From positions 2,356,001-2,420,000 of the forward strand of contig NZ_CP046171.1 in the NCBI RefSeq assembly GCF_011801125.1: 64,000 nt of DNA. The letters are read 5' to 3'. The position numbers were made by a program, and so were the translations under genes. The stretch is from Nocardia brasiliensis (GTDB lineage: Bacteria > Actinomycetota > Actinomycetes > Mycobacteriales > Mycobacteriaceae). Below the pieces are notes generated by a model. It saw nothing but the letters and a program-made list of their open reading frames with translations, ran no database searches and was not told the origin of the DNA. Shown piece by piece: positions 17,193 through 26,112 of the stretch. Every line of letters begins with the position of its first letter. Positions within the stretch are counted from its first letter, which is position 1.

Positions 17193-18326
17193 GTGACCGA
17201 ACGCGAGGTGATCGTCGAGGCCGACGGCGGTTCCCGGGGTAATCCGGGTCCGGCCGGCTACGGTGCCGTCGTCTACGCCGCCGATCATGTGCGGGTGCTG
17301 GCCGAGCGGCGCGAGTTCATCGGCGTCGCCACCAACAATGTCGCCGAATACCGCGGCCTGATCGCCGGTTTGGAGGCCGCGGTCGAGCTCGGCGCGCAGG
17401 TCGTTGCGGTCCGGATGGATTCCAAGCTGGTCGTCGAACAGATGTCGGGCCGCTGGAAGGTCAAGCACGCGGCGATGATTCCGCTCGCGGACCGGGCGCG
17501 CAGGCTGGTCGCGGATTTCGAGCGGGTGAGCTTCACCTGGATTCCGCGCAACGAGAACTCGCACGCCGACCGCTTGGCGAACGAGGCGATGGACGACGGC
17601 ACGCTGGTCGACGAGGTGCGCGGCGCCCGTGCGGCCGAGCGGCCCACGGCGCCAACGTTTCCGGAGAGCACAGCGGTCGCCGCGCAACCCGCGCCGGGGT
17701 GGACCGGCGCCGTCGGGCGTCCCACCCGGCTGTTGCTGCTGCGGCACGGGCAGACCGAACTGTCGGTGCAGCGGCGCTATTCGGGCCGGGGCAATCCGCC
17801 GCTCACCGAGCTGGGCCGCGAGCAGGCCGCGCGCGCCGCGAAAATGCTTGCCGCCAAAGGCGATATCACCGCGGTGCTGAGCTCCCCGCTGAGCCGCGCC
17901 CGCGACACCGCACAGGCTGCGGCCGACGCGCTCGACGCGCCGCTGACCGTCCTCGACGGCCTCATCGAAACCGACTTCGGCGACTGGGAGGGCCTGACCT
18001 TCGTCGAGGCGGCCGAGCGCGACCCCGAACTGCATGCCCGCTGGCTCGGCGACCCTTCGGTGCCCGCACCCGGCGGCGAGAGCTTCGACCAGGTGCGTGC
18101 ACGCGTCGACGGGGTGCGCCGCGACCTGGTCACCCAGTATCCGGGCGCGAACCTGGTGGTGGTCAGTCACGTGACCCCGATCAAGACGCTGCTGCAACTG
18201 GCGCTGGCCGCCGGACCGTCGCTGCTGTACCGGCTGCATCTGGATCTGGCTTCGCTGTCGATCGCGGAGTTCTATCCCGACGGCGGTTCGTCAGTACGGC
18301 TGTTCAACGACACCTCGTACCTCTGA
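17193..18326 (+). CDS. Bifunctional RNase H / acid phosphatase (alpha-ribazole phosphatase-like)
   Basis: 377 aa fusion, Rv2228c counterpart. N-terminal RNase HI-type domain (1-140) has EADGGSRGNPG, the NNVAEYRGL glutamate, MDSKLV aspartate and NSHADRLAN. After a linker (about 140-170) the histidine-phosphatase domain begins LLLLRHGQTE, with ETDFGDWEGL and SHVTPIKT. In mycobacteria the two halves give RNA/DNA-hybrid cleavage and a CobC-type phosphatase. GTG 17193 is about 30 bp after the Zn-ribbon stop, so co-transcription is likely. A short inverted repeat (CGGCATCG, 18349-18356, with CGATGCCG, 18359-18366) follows. Confidence 0.93.
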   Translation: MTEREVIVEADGGSRGNPGPAGYGAVVYAADHVRVLAERREFIGVATNNVAEYRGLIAGLEAAVELGAQVVAVRMDSKLVVEQMSGRWKVKHAAMIPLADRARRLVADFERVSFTWIPRNENSHADRLANEAMDDGTLVDEVRGARAAERPTAPTFPESTAVAAQPAPGWTGAVGRPTRLLLLRHGQTELSVQRRYSGRGNPPLTELGREQAARAAKMLAAKGDITAVLSSPLSRARDTAQAAADALDAPLTVLDGLIETDFGDWEGLTFVEAAERDPELHARWLGDPSVPAPGGESFDQVRARVDGVRRDLVTQYPGANLVVVSHVTPIKTLLQLALAAGPSLLYRLHLDLASLSIAEFYPDGGSSVRLFNDTSYL

Positions 18327-18799
18327 GCCGAGCCCGGCCCCGCGTGATCGGCATCGACCGATGCCGGGCGCGTGGCGGCCGGGTCGGCGAGCGTTCGCAG
18401 GTCTGGCGGGGCACCCTGGGGATTTCCGCGCGGATTCGCGATGCGGTGGCGGGCGGCGTATAACCGTTGAATATCGTCGACCGCGGAGTTCGGCCGTACT
18501 CGGGGTGGGTGAAGGTGAAAGTCGGTTCGGGTAAGCACTTTTCGTGGTCGACGCGTGGCGATGTGGCGCGCACCGCACATCTCGGTGGACTGTGTCGCGG
18601 TACACACAGGTGTTGTGCGCCGCGCCGCTCCCCGGCCATGCTGAATTCGCCGACAAGTAGCCGATAGCGCTCGAGTTCCGCCGCGTCGGCCACTGCGCTG
18701 TCGACGGTGGCCGCAGCTGCCATCGGGGGTGGTTCGCTCCCCGATCCAGGTGTGCGCGGGTGGTTATGCCCGTTGTCCACCTTGTCTATTAGGAGAGAA
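18327..18799. other. Gene-poor spacer before the S1 protease
   Basis: About 470 bp with no convincing gene on either strand. It contains a short inverted repeat near 18349-18366 that may end transcription of the RNase H/phosphatase gene, and an A/T-richer stretch with AAAGTCGGTTCGGGTAAG near 18519. The open frames here lack ribosome sites and the region's codon bias. Sequence just before the protease (from about 18760) should hold its promoter, but I cannot pick out a clear -35/-10 pair. Confidence 0.5.
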
Positions 18800-19504
18800 G
18801 TGGCAAAGAAACTCAGATCCCTCGCGATCGCCGCGGCCGCCGTGGCGACCGCGGTGGCCGGCGGCGCGGGCAATGCCGCGGCCGCGCCGAATGCGGTGCT
18901 CGGCGGCGGCTCCGGGCTCATCTTCGAGAACAACGCGGCCTGCTCGCTGACCACGATCGGGCACGACAGCGCGGGCAGGCTCATCGGCCTCACCGCCGGT
19001 CATTGCGCGCCCACCGGTGCGCGGCTGATCTCCGAAGACACGCCGACCGCGGGCGTGATCGGCACGGTCGCGTTCTCCGACAACGGCGAGGGTCTGGATT
19101 ACGCGGTGCTGCAACTCGATCCGGAGCGGGTCAGCCCCGTGCGCAGCGTCGGCGCGACCACCATAGCCGGCCTCGGTGCGCCGCCGGGGCCCGGCGGCAC
19201 CGTGTGCGCGAGCGGGCGCAGCAGCGGCACCGACTGCGGCGTGGTGTGGGGCTGGCTGGACGGCACCAGCATCAACCAATACTGCTCTAAGCCAGGCGAT
19301 TCCGGTGGGCCGGTGTTCGTCGGCGATCGACTGGTCGGGATGAACCAGGGGCGGCTGACCGGGATCGGCCCGATCGGTTTCGACGTGCCGTGCACCACGG
19401 CGGCCAACCCGCTGCACTCGCCCGCGTTCTTCCAGCCGATCGCGGTGATCCTCGCCGCCGTCGACGCGCAGAACGGCGTCGGCGCGGGCTTCCGGCCGCT
19501 CTGA
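18800..19504 (+). CDS. Secreted S1 family (trypsin/chymotrypsin-like) serine peptidase
   Basis: 234 aa from GTG 18800, directly after AGGAGAGAA. A Sec-type signal peptide is evident (KKLR, hydrophobic AIAAAAVATAVAGG, cleavage near NAAAAP, about residue 30). The mature protein keeps the full triad: His in LTAGHC, Asp in GLDYAVLQL, and Ser in KPGDSGGPVF, with paired cysteines around CASGRSSGTDC. It resembles small streptogrisin-like extracellular proteases without a long propeptide. It is convergent with the MmyB-type regulator, 11 bp between stops. Confidence 0.9.
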   Translation: MAKKLRSLAIAAAAVATAVAGGAGNAAAAPNAVLGGGSGLIFENNAACSLTTIGHDSAGRLIGLTAGHCAPTGARLISEDTPTAGVIGTVAFSDNGEGLDYAVLQLDPERVSPVRSVGATTIAGLGAPPGPGGTVCASGRSSGTDCGVVWGWLDGTSINQYCSKPGDSGGPVFVGDRLVGMNQGRLTGIGPIGFDVPCTTAANPLHSPAFFQPIAVILAAVDAQNGVGAGFRPL

Positions 19505-19515
19505 GGTCGACCGAT

Positions 19516-20349
19516 TCAGTGCGGTGCCGAGCTCGCCGCGGCCGCCAGCGCACGCAGCGCGGCCGCGGTGGGTTCGTCCAATGGGTAGAACAATTCGATG
19601 GCCAGCTCGGACAGCGTCACATCCGCGGGCGCGCCGAACGTGGCCATCGTGCTGAACATCGAGAGCTCGCCGAGCGGCGTGCGGATCCGGATCGGCACCT
19701 CGAACGGGCTGGGTTCGCCCGCACCGACTTTCGGTTCATCCGGCTCCGGTGGGGGCACGGGATAGCGACGTACTTCGTCGTGTAGCGCCGCCAACCGCGG
19801 ATCACCGCTCGCACTCACCTGACGGGCGAGCCGCTCCAGGAACAACTCTCGGACCTGGCCCAGATTGGCCAGCCGCGCCGCCAGCCCCTCCGGATGCAGC
19901 ACCAGGCGATACACATTCGGCTGCGGTAGCAGCAGATGATCCGGAATGCCTTGCAGCAGTACGCCCATCGCCGCGTTGCCGGTGACCACGTTCCACAACC
20001 GATCGACGACCACCGCCGGGTACGGCTCGTGCGCGGTCAGCATCGTCGTCAGCGCGGCACGGACCGAGGCCAGATTGGTGTCGTCCAGGCTGCTTTCCCG
20101 GTACGCGGGCGCGTAGTCGGCCGCCAGCAGCAGCGTATTGCGTTCGCGCAGTGGCACGTCCAGCGTCTCGGCGAGCCGCAGCACCATCGCTCGGCTCGGC
20201 TTGGCCCGGCCGTTCTCGACATAGGAGATGTGCCGGGCCGAGGTGTCCGCGGCCAGAGCGAGGTCCAACTGGCTCAGCCTGCGGCGCAGGCGCCACTCGC
20301 GGAGCAGCCCGCCTACTCGCGATCGGGTTTCCTGCTGCGTCGACACCAC
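19516..20349 (-). CDS. XRE/MmyB-type helix-turn-helix transcriptional regulator
   Basis: 277 aa. An N-terminal Cro/C1 helix-turn-helix (about 14-70; LSQLDLALAADTSARHISYV) is joined to an MmyB-like ligand-binding domain (about 100-265), with family residues in YPAVVVDRLWNVVTGNAA and FSTMATFGAPADVTLSELAIE. These PAS-like C-terminal domains bind small hydrophobic ligands such as fatty acids. Start GTG 20349; the adjacent GTG codon is equally possible. It is divergent from the small membrane protein at 20483, its likely target. Confidence 0.88.
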   Translation of the reverse strand: MVSTQQETRSRVGGLLREWRLRRRLSQLDLALAADTSARHISYVENGRAKPSRAMVLRLAETLDVPLRERNTLLLAADYAPAYRESSLDDTNLASVRAALTTMLTAHEPYPAVVVDRLWNVVTGNAAMGVLLQGIPDHLLLPQPNVYRLVLHPEGLAARLANLGQVRELFLERLARQVSASGDPRLAALHDEVRRYPVPPPEPDEPKVGAGEPSPFEVPIRIRTPLGELSMFSTMATFGAPADVTLSELAIELFYPLDEPTAAALRALAAAASSAPH

Positions 20350-20482
20350 GCCAGCAGAGTAGCCAGCGCGCCCGCGGCGAGGCCATGACCTCGGAGGTTA
20401 TTGAGACGCTCACCTCAGGTCGGCAAGGTGGGGGTGCCGGAGCCGCACGGCCCCGAATGGACCCGATCGAGGAGCACAAAAG

Positions 20483-20890
20483 ATGAGCACGGTTCTCTCC
20501 CCCGACCAGACGAGCACCGGGTTGCTGCGCACCGCGTTGCGCGTGGACGGATGGGGGACCGGCATATTCGGCGTGGTCATGCTGGCAGGCGCGGCGGCTC
20601 TGCGCGGCCCGCTCGGCCTGCCTACCGCCTGGTCCGTGCCGTTCGGCGTCGCCATGCTAGGCGGTGCGCTGGCGCTGCTGCTGATCGCGGGCTATCCGGA
20701 GATCCCGTTCGGGCACGCGAGCGCGGTGGTTGTCGTCAACGCACTGTCGGCGGCGGGCATGGTGGCGGTCGCGCTCTCGGGCTTGATCGGCCTGACCGGG
20801 CTCGGGGTCGCGTTCCTGCTCGTCGGCGCGGCCGTGGTCGCGGGGTTCGCCGTTCTCGAATACACCGGTGTCCGCCGGGCCGGTTACTGA
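20483..20890 (+). CDS. Small four-helix membrane protein
   Basis: 135 aa. Four hydrophobic helices are spaced evenly (about 27-45, 50-70, 78-100, 105-125), with a short charged N-terminus (MSTVLSPDQTS). ATG 20483 has GGAG 8-9 nt upstream. It resembles DoxX- or SPW-like small membrane proteins found beside MmyB regulators in Actinobacteria, but I see no diagnostic motif. Divergent from the regulator across about 130 bp, so it is probably the regulated gene. Confidence 0.75.
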   Translation: MSTVLSPDQTSTGLLRTALRVDGWGTGIFGVVMLAGAAALRGPLGLPTAWSVPFGVAMLGGALALLLIAGYPEIPFGHASAVVVVNALSAAGMVAVALSGLIGLTGLGVAFLLVGAAVVAGFAVLEYTGVRRAGY

Positions 20891-20938
20891 TCGCGGATGG
20901 GTTTGCGTCGTCGCGTGCGGGACAGGTAGACAACGGGG

Positions 20939-21427
20939 ATGGGGACATCGACGACCGGTATCCGGCTGCTCGCCGCTGATGAATGGCAGACGTTCCGGCG
21001 GCTCCGGCTGCGCTCGCTGGCCGACGCGCCCGAGTGCTTCGGGGCGACGCTCGCCGAGGCGCGAGCACGCCCCGAACAAGTGTGGCGCGAGATCCTGTCC
21101 AAGCGGGTGCAGTACGTGGCCGAGGCCGACGGCGTCGAGCTGGGCACAGTCGGCGCCATGCGCGACGTGGAACGCACTGGCGTGCACCTGATTTCGATGT
21201 GGGTGGCACCCGAGGCGCGTGGCACCGGCGTAGCGGATCTGCTGGTGGAAACGGTGCTCGACTGGGCCGACACCGCGGGCAGCCCTGCGGTGTGGCTCGC
21301 GGTCGCCGACGGGAACACCGCCGCCGAACGACTGTATCTGCGGCACGGATTCGTGCGAACGGGCGTGACAGGTCCGGTGGGACCGGATGATCCGCGCATC
21401 GAGCACGAGTGGGTGCGCCGGCGCTGA
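20939..21427 (+). CDS. GNAT family N-acetyltransferase
   Basis: 162 aa. The acetyl-CoA pyrophosphate-binding segment is WVAPEARGTGVADLLVE (about 87-103), and the C-terminal part has ADGNTAAERLYLRHGFVRTG (about 122-141), both typical of Gcn5-related acetyltransferases of the RimI/aminoglycoside type. Acceptor unknown. It follows the membrane protein by about 48 bp and ends about 60 bp before the YihY gene, so the three may share a transcript. Confidence 0.85.
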   Translation: MGTSTTGIRLLAADEWQTFRRLRLRSLADAPECFGATLAEARARPEQVWREILSKRVQYVAEADGVELGTVGAMRDVERTGVHLISMWVAPEARGTGVADLLVETVLDWADTAGSPAVWLAVADGNTAAERLYLRHGFVRTGVTGPVGPDDPRIEHEWVRRR

Positions 21428-21486
21428 CGTTCGCGTTTGCCCGGCCGGTCGCGGGGTATCCGCCCCTCGATCGGGAGGTGACGGAC

Positions 21487-22527
21487 ATGGCGAAGCGGCA
21501 CGGACACCGGGTGGTGGACTGGTCGATGGGCCCGTCGGTGCTGCGTTGGCGTTCCTGGTGGGGCGTGCTCCGCCGCACCGTCACCGAATTCTTGGATGAC
21601 AACCTCTCGGATTGGGCTGCGGCGCTTACCTATTACAGCGTGCTGTCGATCTTCCCCGGCTTGGTCGTGCTCACCGCGATCCTCGGCGCGCTCGGGCCGT
21701 CGGCGACCGAGTCGCTGATAGACACCATCCAGCAGATGGGGCCGAGCAGCGGCACCGCGTTGCTCGTCGACGCTCTGCATCAATTGCAAGGCGCCAGTCA
21801 GTTGTCCGGACCGCTGGCCGTCGTCGGCTTGGCGACGGCGCTGTGGACGGCCTCCGGATACATCGGCGCGTTCATGCGCGCGGCCAACGCCATCTACGAC
21901 ACCGAAGAAGGCCGCCCGATCTGGAAAACCGTTCCGGTGCAACTCGGTTTGACCGCCCTCATGGTGGTGCTGCTCGCGTGCTGTGCGCTCGGCGTCGTCC
22001 TGACCGGCCGGGTCGCCGAGCGGGTCGGGCAGTGGCTCGGGATCGGTTCGGCCGCGGTACTGGTGTGGGACATCGCGAAATGGCCGGTGCTGGCCGTGCT
22101 GGTGAGCGTGGCCTTCGCGCTGCTGTACTGGGCCGCGCCGAACGCGCGGCAGCCGGGGTTTCGTTGGCTGAGCCCCGGCGGGGTGCTCGCCGTGCTGCTC
22201 TGGATCGCGGCGTCTGCCGGGTTCGCGGTGTACGTCGCGAATTTCGGCTCCTACAACAAGGTTTACGGTTCACTCGGCGGCGTCGCGGTCTTTCTGATCT
22301 GGTTGTGGCTGTCCAATATCGCGGTGCTGCTCGGCGCGGAATTCGACGCCGAACTCGCGCGCGGGCGGCGCATCGAACAGGGGCTGTCGCCGGAGGAAGA
22401 ACCGTTCCTGCCCCCGCGAGACACCCGAGCCATGTCCGACGACGCCGAGTCCGAGGAATGCGAAAGGCAGTCCGCCGACTCCACCATGACCTCAGCCGAC
22501 CATCCCGCAGCAGAGAGGAGCCGATGA
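21487..22527 (+). CDS. YihY/virulence factor BrkB family inner-membrane protein
   Basis: 346 aa from ATG 21487, with GGGAGG 8 nt upstream; the open frame extends to 21409 inside the GNAT gene. Six membrane helices follow a basic N-terminus. Family segments are DWAAALTYYSVLSIFPGL (about 44-61), TASGYIGAFMRAANAIYDTEEGRP, and SYNKVYGSLGGVAVFLIWLW. The C-terminal tail of about 55 residues is acidic and disordered. BrkB-family proteins were once called RNase BN; function is unproven. It overlaps the next gene by ATGA, indicating coupling. Confidence 0.9.
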   Translation: MAKRHGHRVVDWSMGPSVLRWRSWWGVLRRTVTEFLDDNLSDWAAALTYYSVLSIFPGLVVLTAILGALGPSATESLIDTIQQMGPSSGTALLVDALHQLQGASQLSGPLAVVGLATALWTASGYIGAFMRAANAIYDTEEGRPIWKTVPVQLGLTALMVVLLACCALGVVLTGRVAERVGQWLGIGSAAVLVWDIAKWPVLAVLVSVAFALLYWAAPNARQPGFRWLSPGGVLAVLLWIAASAGFAVYVANFGSYNKVYGSLGGVAVFLIWLWLSNIAVLLGAEFDAELARGRRIEQGLSPEEEPFLPPRDTRAMSDDAESEECERQSADSTMTSADHPAAERSR

Positions 22528-23462
22528 TGGGCGAACCCAACCCCGCCGAGGCCGGGGCCGACAAGTTCCAGGAGAAGGCCGACGCGGTCCGCGAAAAGGC
22601 CGCGGTGGCAGCGCAACTCGCGGCCGAGCAGTCCGCGCAGGTGCGCGAGACGGCCGAGCGCAAGGCCGCCGAGGTGACCCGCGAGGCCGAAGCCGAGGCC
22701 GCCGAAGCCGCGCGCGCCGCCGCGGCCGCCGAAGCCGCGCGCGCCGCCGCGGCCGCCGCCGCAGCCAGGCAGCAGGAAGTCGAGCAGGACACCGCCGAAG
22801 CCCAACGCAAAGCCGCGGCGGCGATTCGTGGTGCGCAGGAACAGGCGAAGCAGAATGCGGCGCAAGCGATCGCCGACGGAAAGACCGCGGCGGCGCAGGT
22901 GTGCGAGGGTGCGGGCACAGCGGAGCCGGACATCGCCGCTGCTTCCGACGCCGATGGGCGCGCCAAAGCAGGCGATGCCGACCAGAGTGCCGCCGAGGCG
23001 GCCGGTGCGGTACAGGCCGGCCGCGTAGACCCCGCTGCGGCACCGGCCGAGGGGCTCGAAAAGATTGCGGCCGAGGGGAAGCAGGCCGCCGCCGATGCCA
23101 TCGGCAAGCTCGAGGAGAAGGTCGGGGTCGAAAACCCGAACGCCGCCGCGGTGCTCGGCGCGGCGCACGCGAAGGCCGACGACGCGAAAGCGGCCGCGGC
23201 CGCCGCACTCGACTCGGCGGGTGAAAAGACCGAGGCGGCAAAGGACCAGGCCGCCGAGGCGATCCGAGCCGCCGGCGAGCGCACCGAGCAGGCGGCCGAG
23301 CGCGCCAAGGACGCCGCAGCACAGGTCACGGACGCGGTCCCGGAACCCGTTGTGGAACAGGGGCGTTCATTCACCGAGGCAATACGCAAGCAACCCGCGA
23401 TCGCAGGCGCGTTCGTTGCCGGATTCGCCGTAGTGCTCTGGCGAGCTTTGCGCCGCCGCTGA
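22524..23462 (+). CDS. Ala/Glu-rich coiled-coil protein with C-terminal membrane anchor
   Basis: 312 aa. ATG 22524 overlaps the YihY stop and follows AGAGGAG. About 280 residues are Ala/Glu/Lys-rich and predicted helical coiled coil, in the style of LEA or apolipoprotein-like repeats (EKTEAAKDQAAEAI). It ends with a single hydrophobic segment (AIAGAFVAGFAVVLWRAL) and RRR, as in tail-anchored proteins. A perfect 27-bp tandem duplication (22698-22724 and 22725-22751) adds nine residues (AAEAARAAA, twice). The last 30 residues resemble the ElaB/YqjD anchor type, which binds ribosomes or membranes, but sequence similarity is compositional only. Confidence 0.8.
   Translation: MMGEPNPAEAGADKFQEKADAVREKAAVAAQLAAEQSAQVRETAERKAAEVTREAEAEAAEAARAAAAAEAARAAAAAAAARQQEVEQDTAEAQRKAAAAIRGAQEQAKQNAAQAIADGKTAAAQVCEGAGTAEPDIAAASDADGRAKAGDADQSAAEAAGAVQAGRVDPAAAPAEGLEKIAAEGKQAAADAIGKLEEKVGVENPNAAAVLGAAHAKADDAKAAAAAALDSAGEKTEAAKDQAAEAIRAAGERTEQAAERAKDAAAQVTDAVPEPVVEQGRSFTEAIRKQPAIAGAFVAGFAVVLWRALRRR
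22698..22751 (+). repeat. Perfect 27-bp tandem duplication in the Ala-rich gene
   Basis: Two identical 27-bp units sit head to tail in frame and encode AAEAARAAA twice. The absence of any substitution between copies suggests recent slippage, so copy number may vary between strains. Confidence 0.85.
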
Positions 23463-23526
23463 ACCAGCAGGGGTCGGGCGCACTCTGTGTTTGTTCAGCC
23501 AGCTGGGCGAGGTTGCGGCAGGCTGT

Positions 23527-23847
23527 CTACGTCGCCGACTGTTCTGCGTGCGGGTCGCTGCGCTCAGGTGTTGCCGCGCCTCGTTTTTGCATTGGGGTAC
23601 CCGTTCCGTGTGCCGCAGGGACCGAGACTCCGGAAGGTACGGGGGTGGTACGGCGCGCGTCGGGGTCGACCAGCACGACGTAACTGACCAGGTGCCGCGG
23701 CGGGGTGTCCGGCTTCACCCGGCGGAGCACATCGTCGGTGGACGCCGGCCAGCTCAGCGTCTGGTCGATGTGTTCGCGCTCCGTCTCGTCGAAAGGCACG
23801 ATCCCGCCCACGATCTCGATGATGACGGCGGCCGTCGCAGCGTTCAT
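23527..23847 (-). pseudogene. Truncated NUDIX hydrolase remnant
   Basis: The first 65 or so residues match the start of a common actinobacterial NUDIX hydrolase: IVGGIVPFDETEREHIDQTL, then STDDVLRRVKPDTPPRHLVSYVVLVDP. In intact members this is followed by the glycine-rich segment and the GX5EX7REUXEEXGU Nudix box. Here the sequence breaks after DPDARR and runs into Pro/Gly-rich residues with no Nudix box in any frame of the remaining bases up to 23463, so the catalytic part has been lost. The start ATG at 23847 is intact. It sits 60 bp downstream of the SpoU gene on the same strand. Confidence 0.65.
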
Positions 23848-23907
23848 GGGCGGCGACTGTAGCGGCCGGGGACCGACAGCGCTGCAGGCCGAGCGACCCG
23901 AGCGGGC

Positions 23908-24426
23908 TCAACACAGGCCGGCGAGCTTGTAGAGGACGAGGGAGCCTGCCACAGCGACGTTGAGGCTGTGGCCGGTGCCGACCATCGGGATCTCGACGGC
24001 CACGTCGAGCAGTTCCAGGCCTTCCGGTGGGATGCCGGTGGATTCGTGGCCGAGCACGATGACGGTGCGTCGCCGGGCGGTGGGCAGGTCGGCGAGGCGG
24101 ATCGATTCGTCGGTGAGTTCGACGCCGACGATGGCCGAGCCGCCGGCGCGCTGGCGCGCCAGCCAGCGATCGACCCGGCCGTCGATCCAGTGCACGCACT
24201 GATGTTTTCGCAGCGTGTTGCCGTGGGCGAGGGCGTCGGGCACCCAGGGCTTGCGCGGCACGGCGAGACAGGCGCCGACCGCGTCGCAGGTGCGCAGCAG
24301 GGTGCCGAGGTTGACGCCGTGCTTGGGCCACAGCGGCGCGATGATCAGGTGATTCCAGCAGCCATGGGCGCGCGGCCTGCGTTGCCTGCGCAGGTCGGGA
24401 CGCGACTTCAGTCGCGCCGTCGTCAT
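23908..24426 (-). CDS. SpoU/TrmH family RNA 2'-O-ribose methyltransferase
   Basis: 172 aa SPOUT methyltransferase. The three signature motifs are present: motif 1 NLGTLLRTCDA (about 39-49, with catalytic Arg), motif 2 VLGHESTGIPPEGLELLD (about 122-139) and motif 3 IPMVGTGHSLNVAVAGSLVL (about 145-164), which form the knotted SAM site. It probably methylates a ribose in tRNA or rRNA; the short length with no N-terminal domain resembles TrmL/TrmH-type enzymes. Target not determined. Confidence 0.88.
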   Translation of the reverse strand: MTTARLKSRPDLRRQRRPRAHGCWNHLIIAPLWPKHGVNLGTLLRTCDAVGACLAVPRKPWVPDALAHGNTLRKHQCVHWIDGRVDRWLARQRAGGSAIVGVELTDESIRLADLPTARRRTVIVLGHESTGIPPEGLELLDVAVEIPMVGTGHSLNVAVAGSLVLYKLAGLC

Positions 24427-24579
24427 CGGTGAGTGGGAACAGCCTTCCCCCGGCAGAGCACAGAATTCATGGGAGTGGATGCTTCGCGGCGCATCGGGCC
24501 ATCGTCGACAACAGGACGCAGCATCGAGCTGCGCCCTCCACGATACGGCACGACGGTGACCGTGCTGTCGCGCTGTCCG

Positions 24580-25467
24580 CTATGGGCGCAGCACCGACAC
24601 CAGGAACTCGGTCTGGTCGTATACCGCCTTCTCGAAGGTGTCGTCGAAGTAGATGTCGAAGTGCCCCACCGGGTATCGCTTCACCACCGCGTGCTTGGTG
24701 CGCTCCGCCGCGCGCAGCGCGGGCTTGATCGGGGTGATCGAATCGTTGTCGGCGAGTGCGTACAGCACCGGCATCTTCAACGCCTTCGCGCGGCGGCCCG
24801 GCCTGTCGAACATGGCCGAAAAGGCGACGCGGGCAGCCACTTTCGGCTTGTAGCGCTCGCTCTCCTCGGCCAGCCTGCCGTTGCCCTCCGGGACGTCGGT
24901 CGCGCTCATCAACGCGGCGGAACGCTTGCGGCCCGCTAGTCGGATGCCGACGGGCTTGCGTCGTAACGGGCCGATCAACAGGTCGGTGGCGGCGATCGCG
25001 CTCACCTTGGTGAGGCTGATCGGACCTTTCGCCAGTGCGCTGGACCAGCCGCTGGTGAACGGGACCTGTGCCACGACCGCGGCCAGGTAGTCGTCCTCCG
25101 GTGCCACCGCGAGGACGTGCCCGGCGCCGAAGGAGGTGCCCCACAACGCGATCCGGGTCGCGTCGATGCCGCGGATGGTGCGCGCGAACGCGATGGCGGC
25201 GCGCCAGTCGTCGCGCTGCTTGCCGATCTTGATGAGCTGGCGTGGCTCACCCTGGCTCGCCCCGAAATTGCGGTAGTCGAACACCAGCACCGCCATGCCG
25301 GCTGCGGCGAAGCGCCGCGCGTACCGGTCGAGCCCCATCTCACGGTTCGCCCCCAGGCCGTGTCCCATGACAACGAGCGGGCGGGGCTTGGGCGCGCCGT
25401 CCGGGCGATAGAGCCAGGCGGCACACTGCTCGCTTCCGGAGGGGAAGCCGACCTCGACACGTTCCAT
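24580..25467 (-). CDS. Alpha/beta hydrolase (dienelactone hydrolase/peptidase S9-like)
   Basis: 295 aa soluble enzyme. The oxyanion region is VVMGHGLGANRE (about 33-44), the nucleophile Ser lies in LWGTSFGAGHVL (about 110-121), and the acid and His lie in ADNDSITP and YPVGHFDIYFDD. This matches X-Pro dipeptidyl-peptidase or esterase-like hydrolases of Actinobacteria. Substrate unknown. It stands about 150 bp upstream of the SpoU gene on the same strand and divergent from rnpB. Confidence 0.85.
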   Translation of the reverse strand: MERVEVGFPSGSEQCAAWLYRPDGAPKPRPLVVMGHGLGANREMGLDRYARRFAAAGMAVLVFDYRNFGASQGEPRQLIKIGKQRDDWRAAIAFARTIRGIDATRIALWGTSFGAGHVLAVAPEDDYLAAVVAQVPFTSGWSSALAKGPISLTKVSAIAATDLLIGPLRRKPVGIRLAGRKRSAALMSATDVPEGNGRLAEESERYKPKVAARVAFSAMFDRPGRRAKALKMPVLYALADNDSITPIKPALRAAERTKHAVVKRYPVGHFDIYFDDTFEKAVYDQTEFLVSVLRP

Positions 25468-25526
25468 GGCACACCACCGTACTGCGTCCGCGGCCCCCGC
25501 ACCCTGGCGGAGTCTGCCATGCCGAG

Positions 25527-25532
25527 TACGCT
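25527..25532 (+). promoter_or_regulatory. Candidate -10 box for rnpB
   Basis: TACGCT fits the actinobacterial TAnnnT pattern and lies 8-9 nt upstream of the expected RNase P RNA 5' end. No clear -35 element is visible at the usual distance. Confidence 0.4.
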
Positions 25533-25540
25533 GTCAGCGC

Positions 25541-25959
<419 letters not shown>

Positions 25960-26112
25960 CCCGTTCCGGCTCGGTGCCCACGAGGGCGCAGCCGCTCTCG
26001 GAACAGTCTGCCCTGCAACGGCTCCGACGGTGCGATGATGGAGGCAGCCGCGGGGCCGCAGCGTCCAGGCGCCCGCCTCTGCTGTACGCGGACGCGAGTC
26101 GGGTGGCGGGGC

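Noticed and set aside
21409..21486. Upstream start for the YihY gene
   Set aside because: Would lie inside the GNAT gene; the ATG at 21487 has a good ribosome site.
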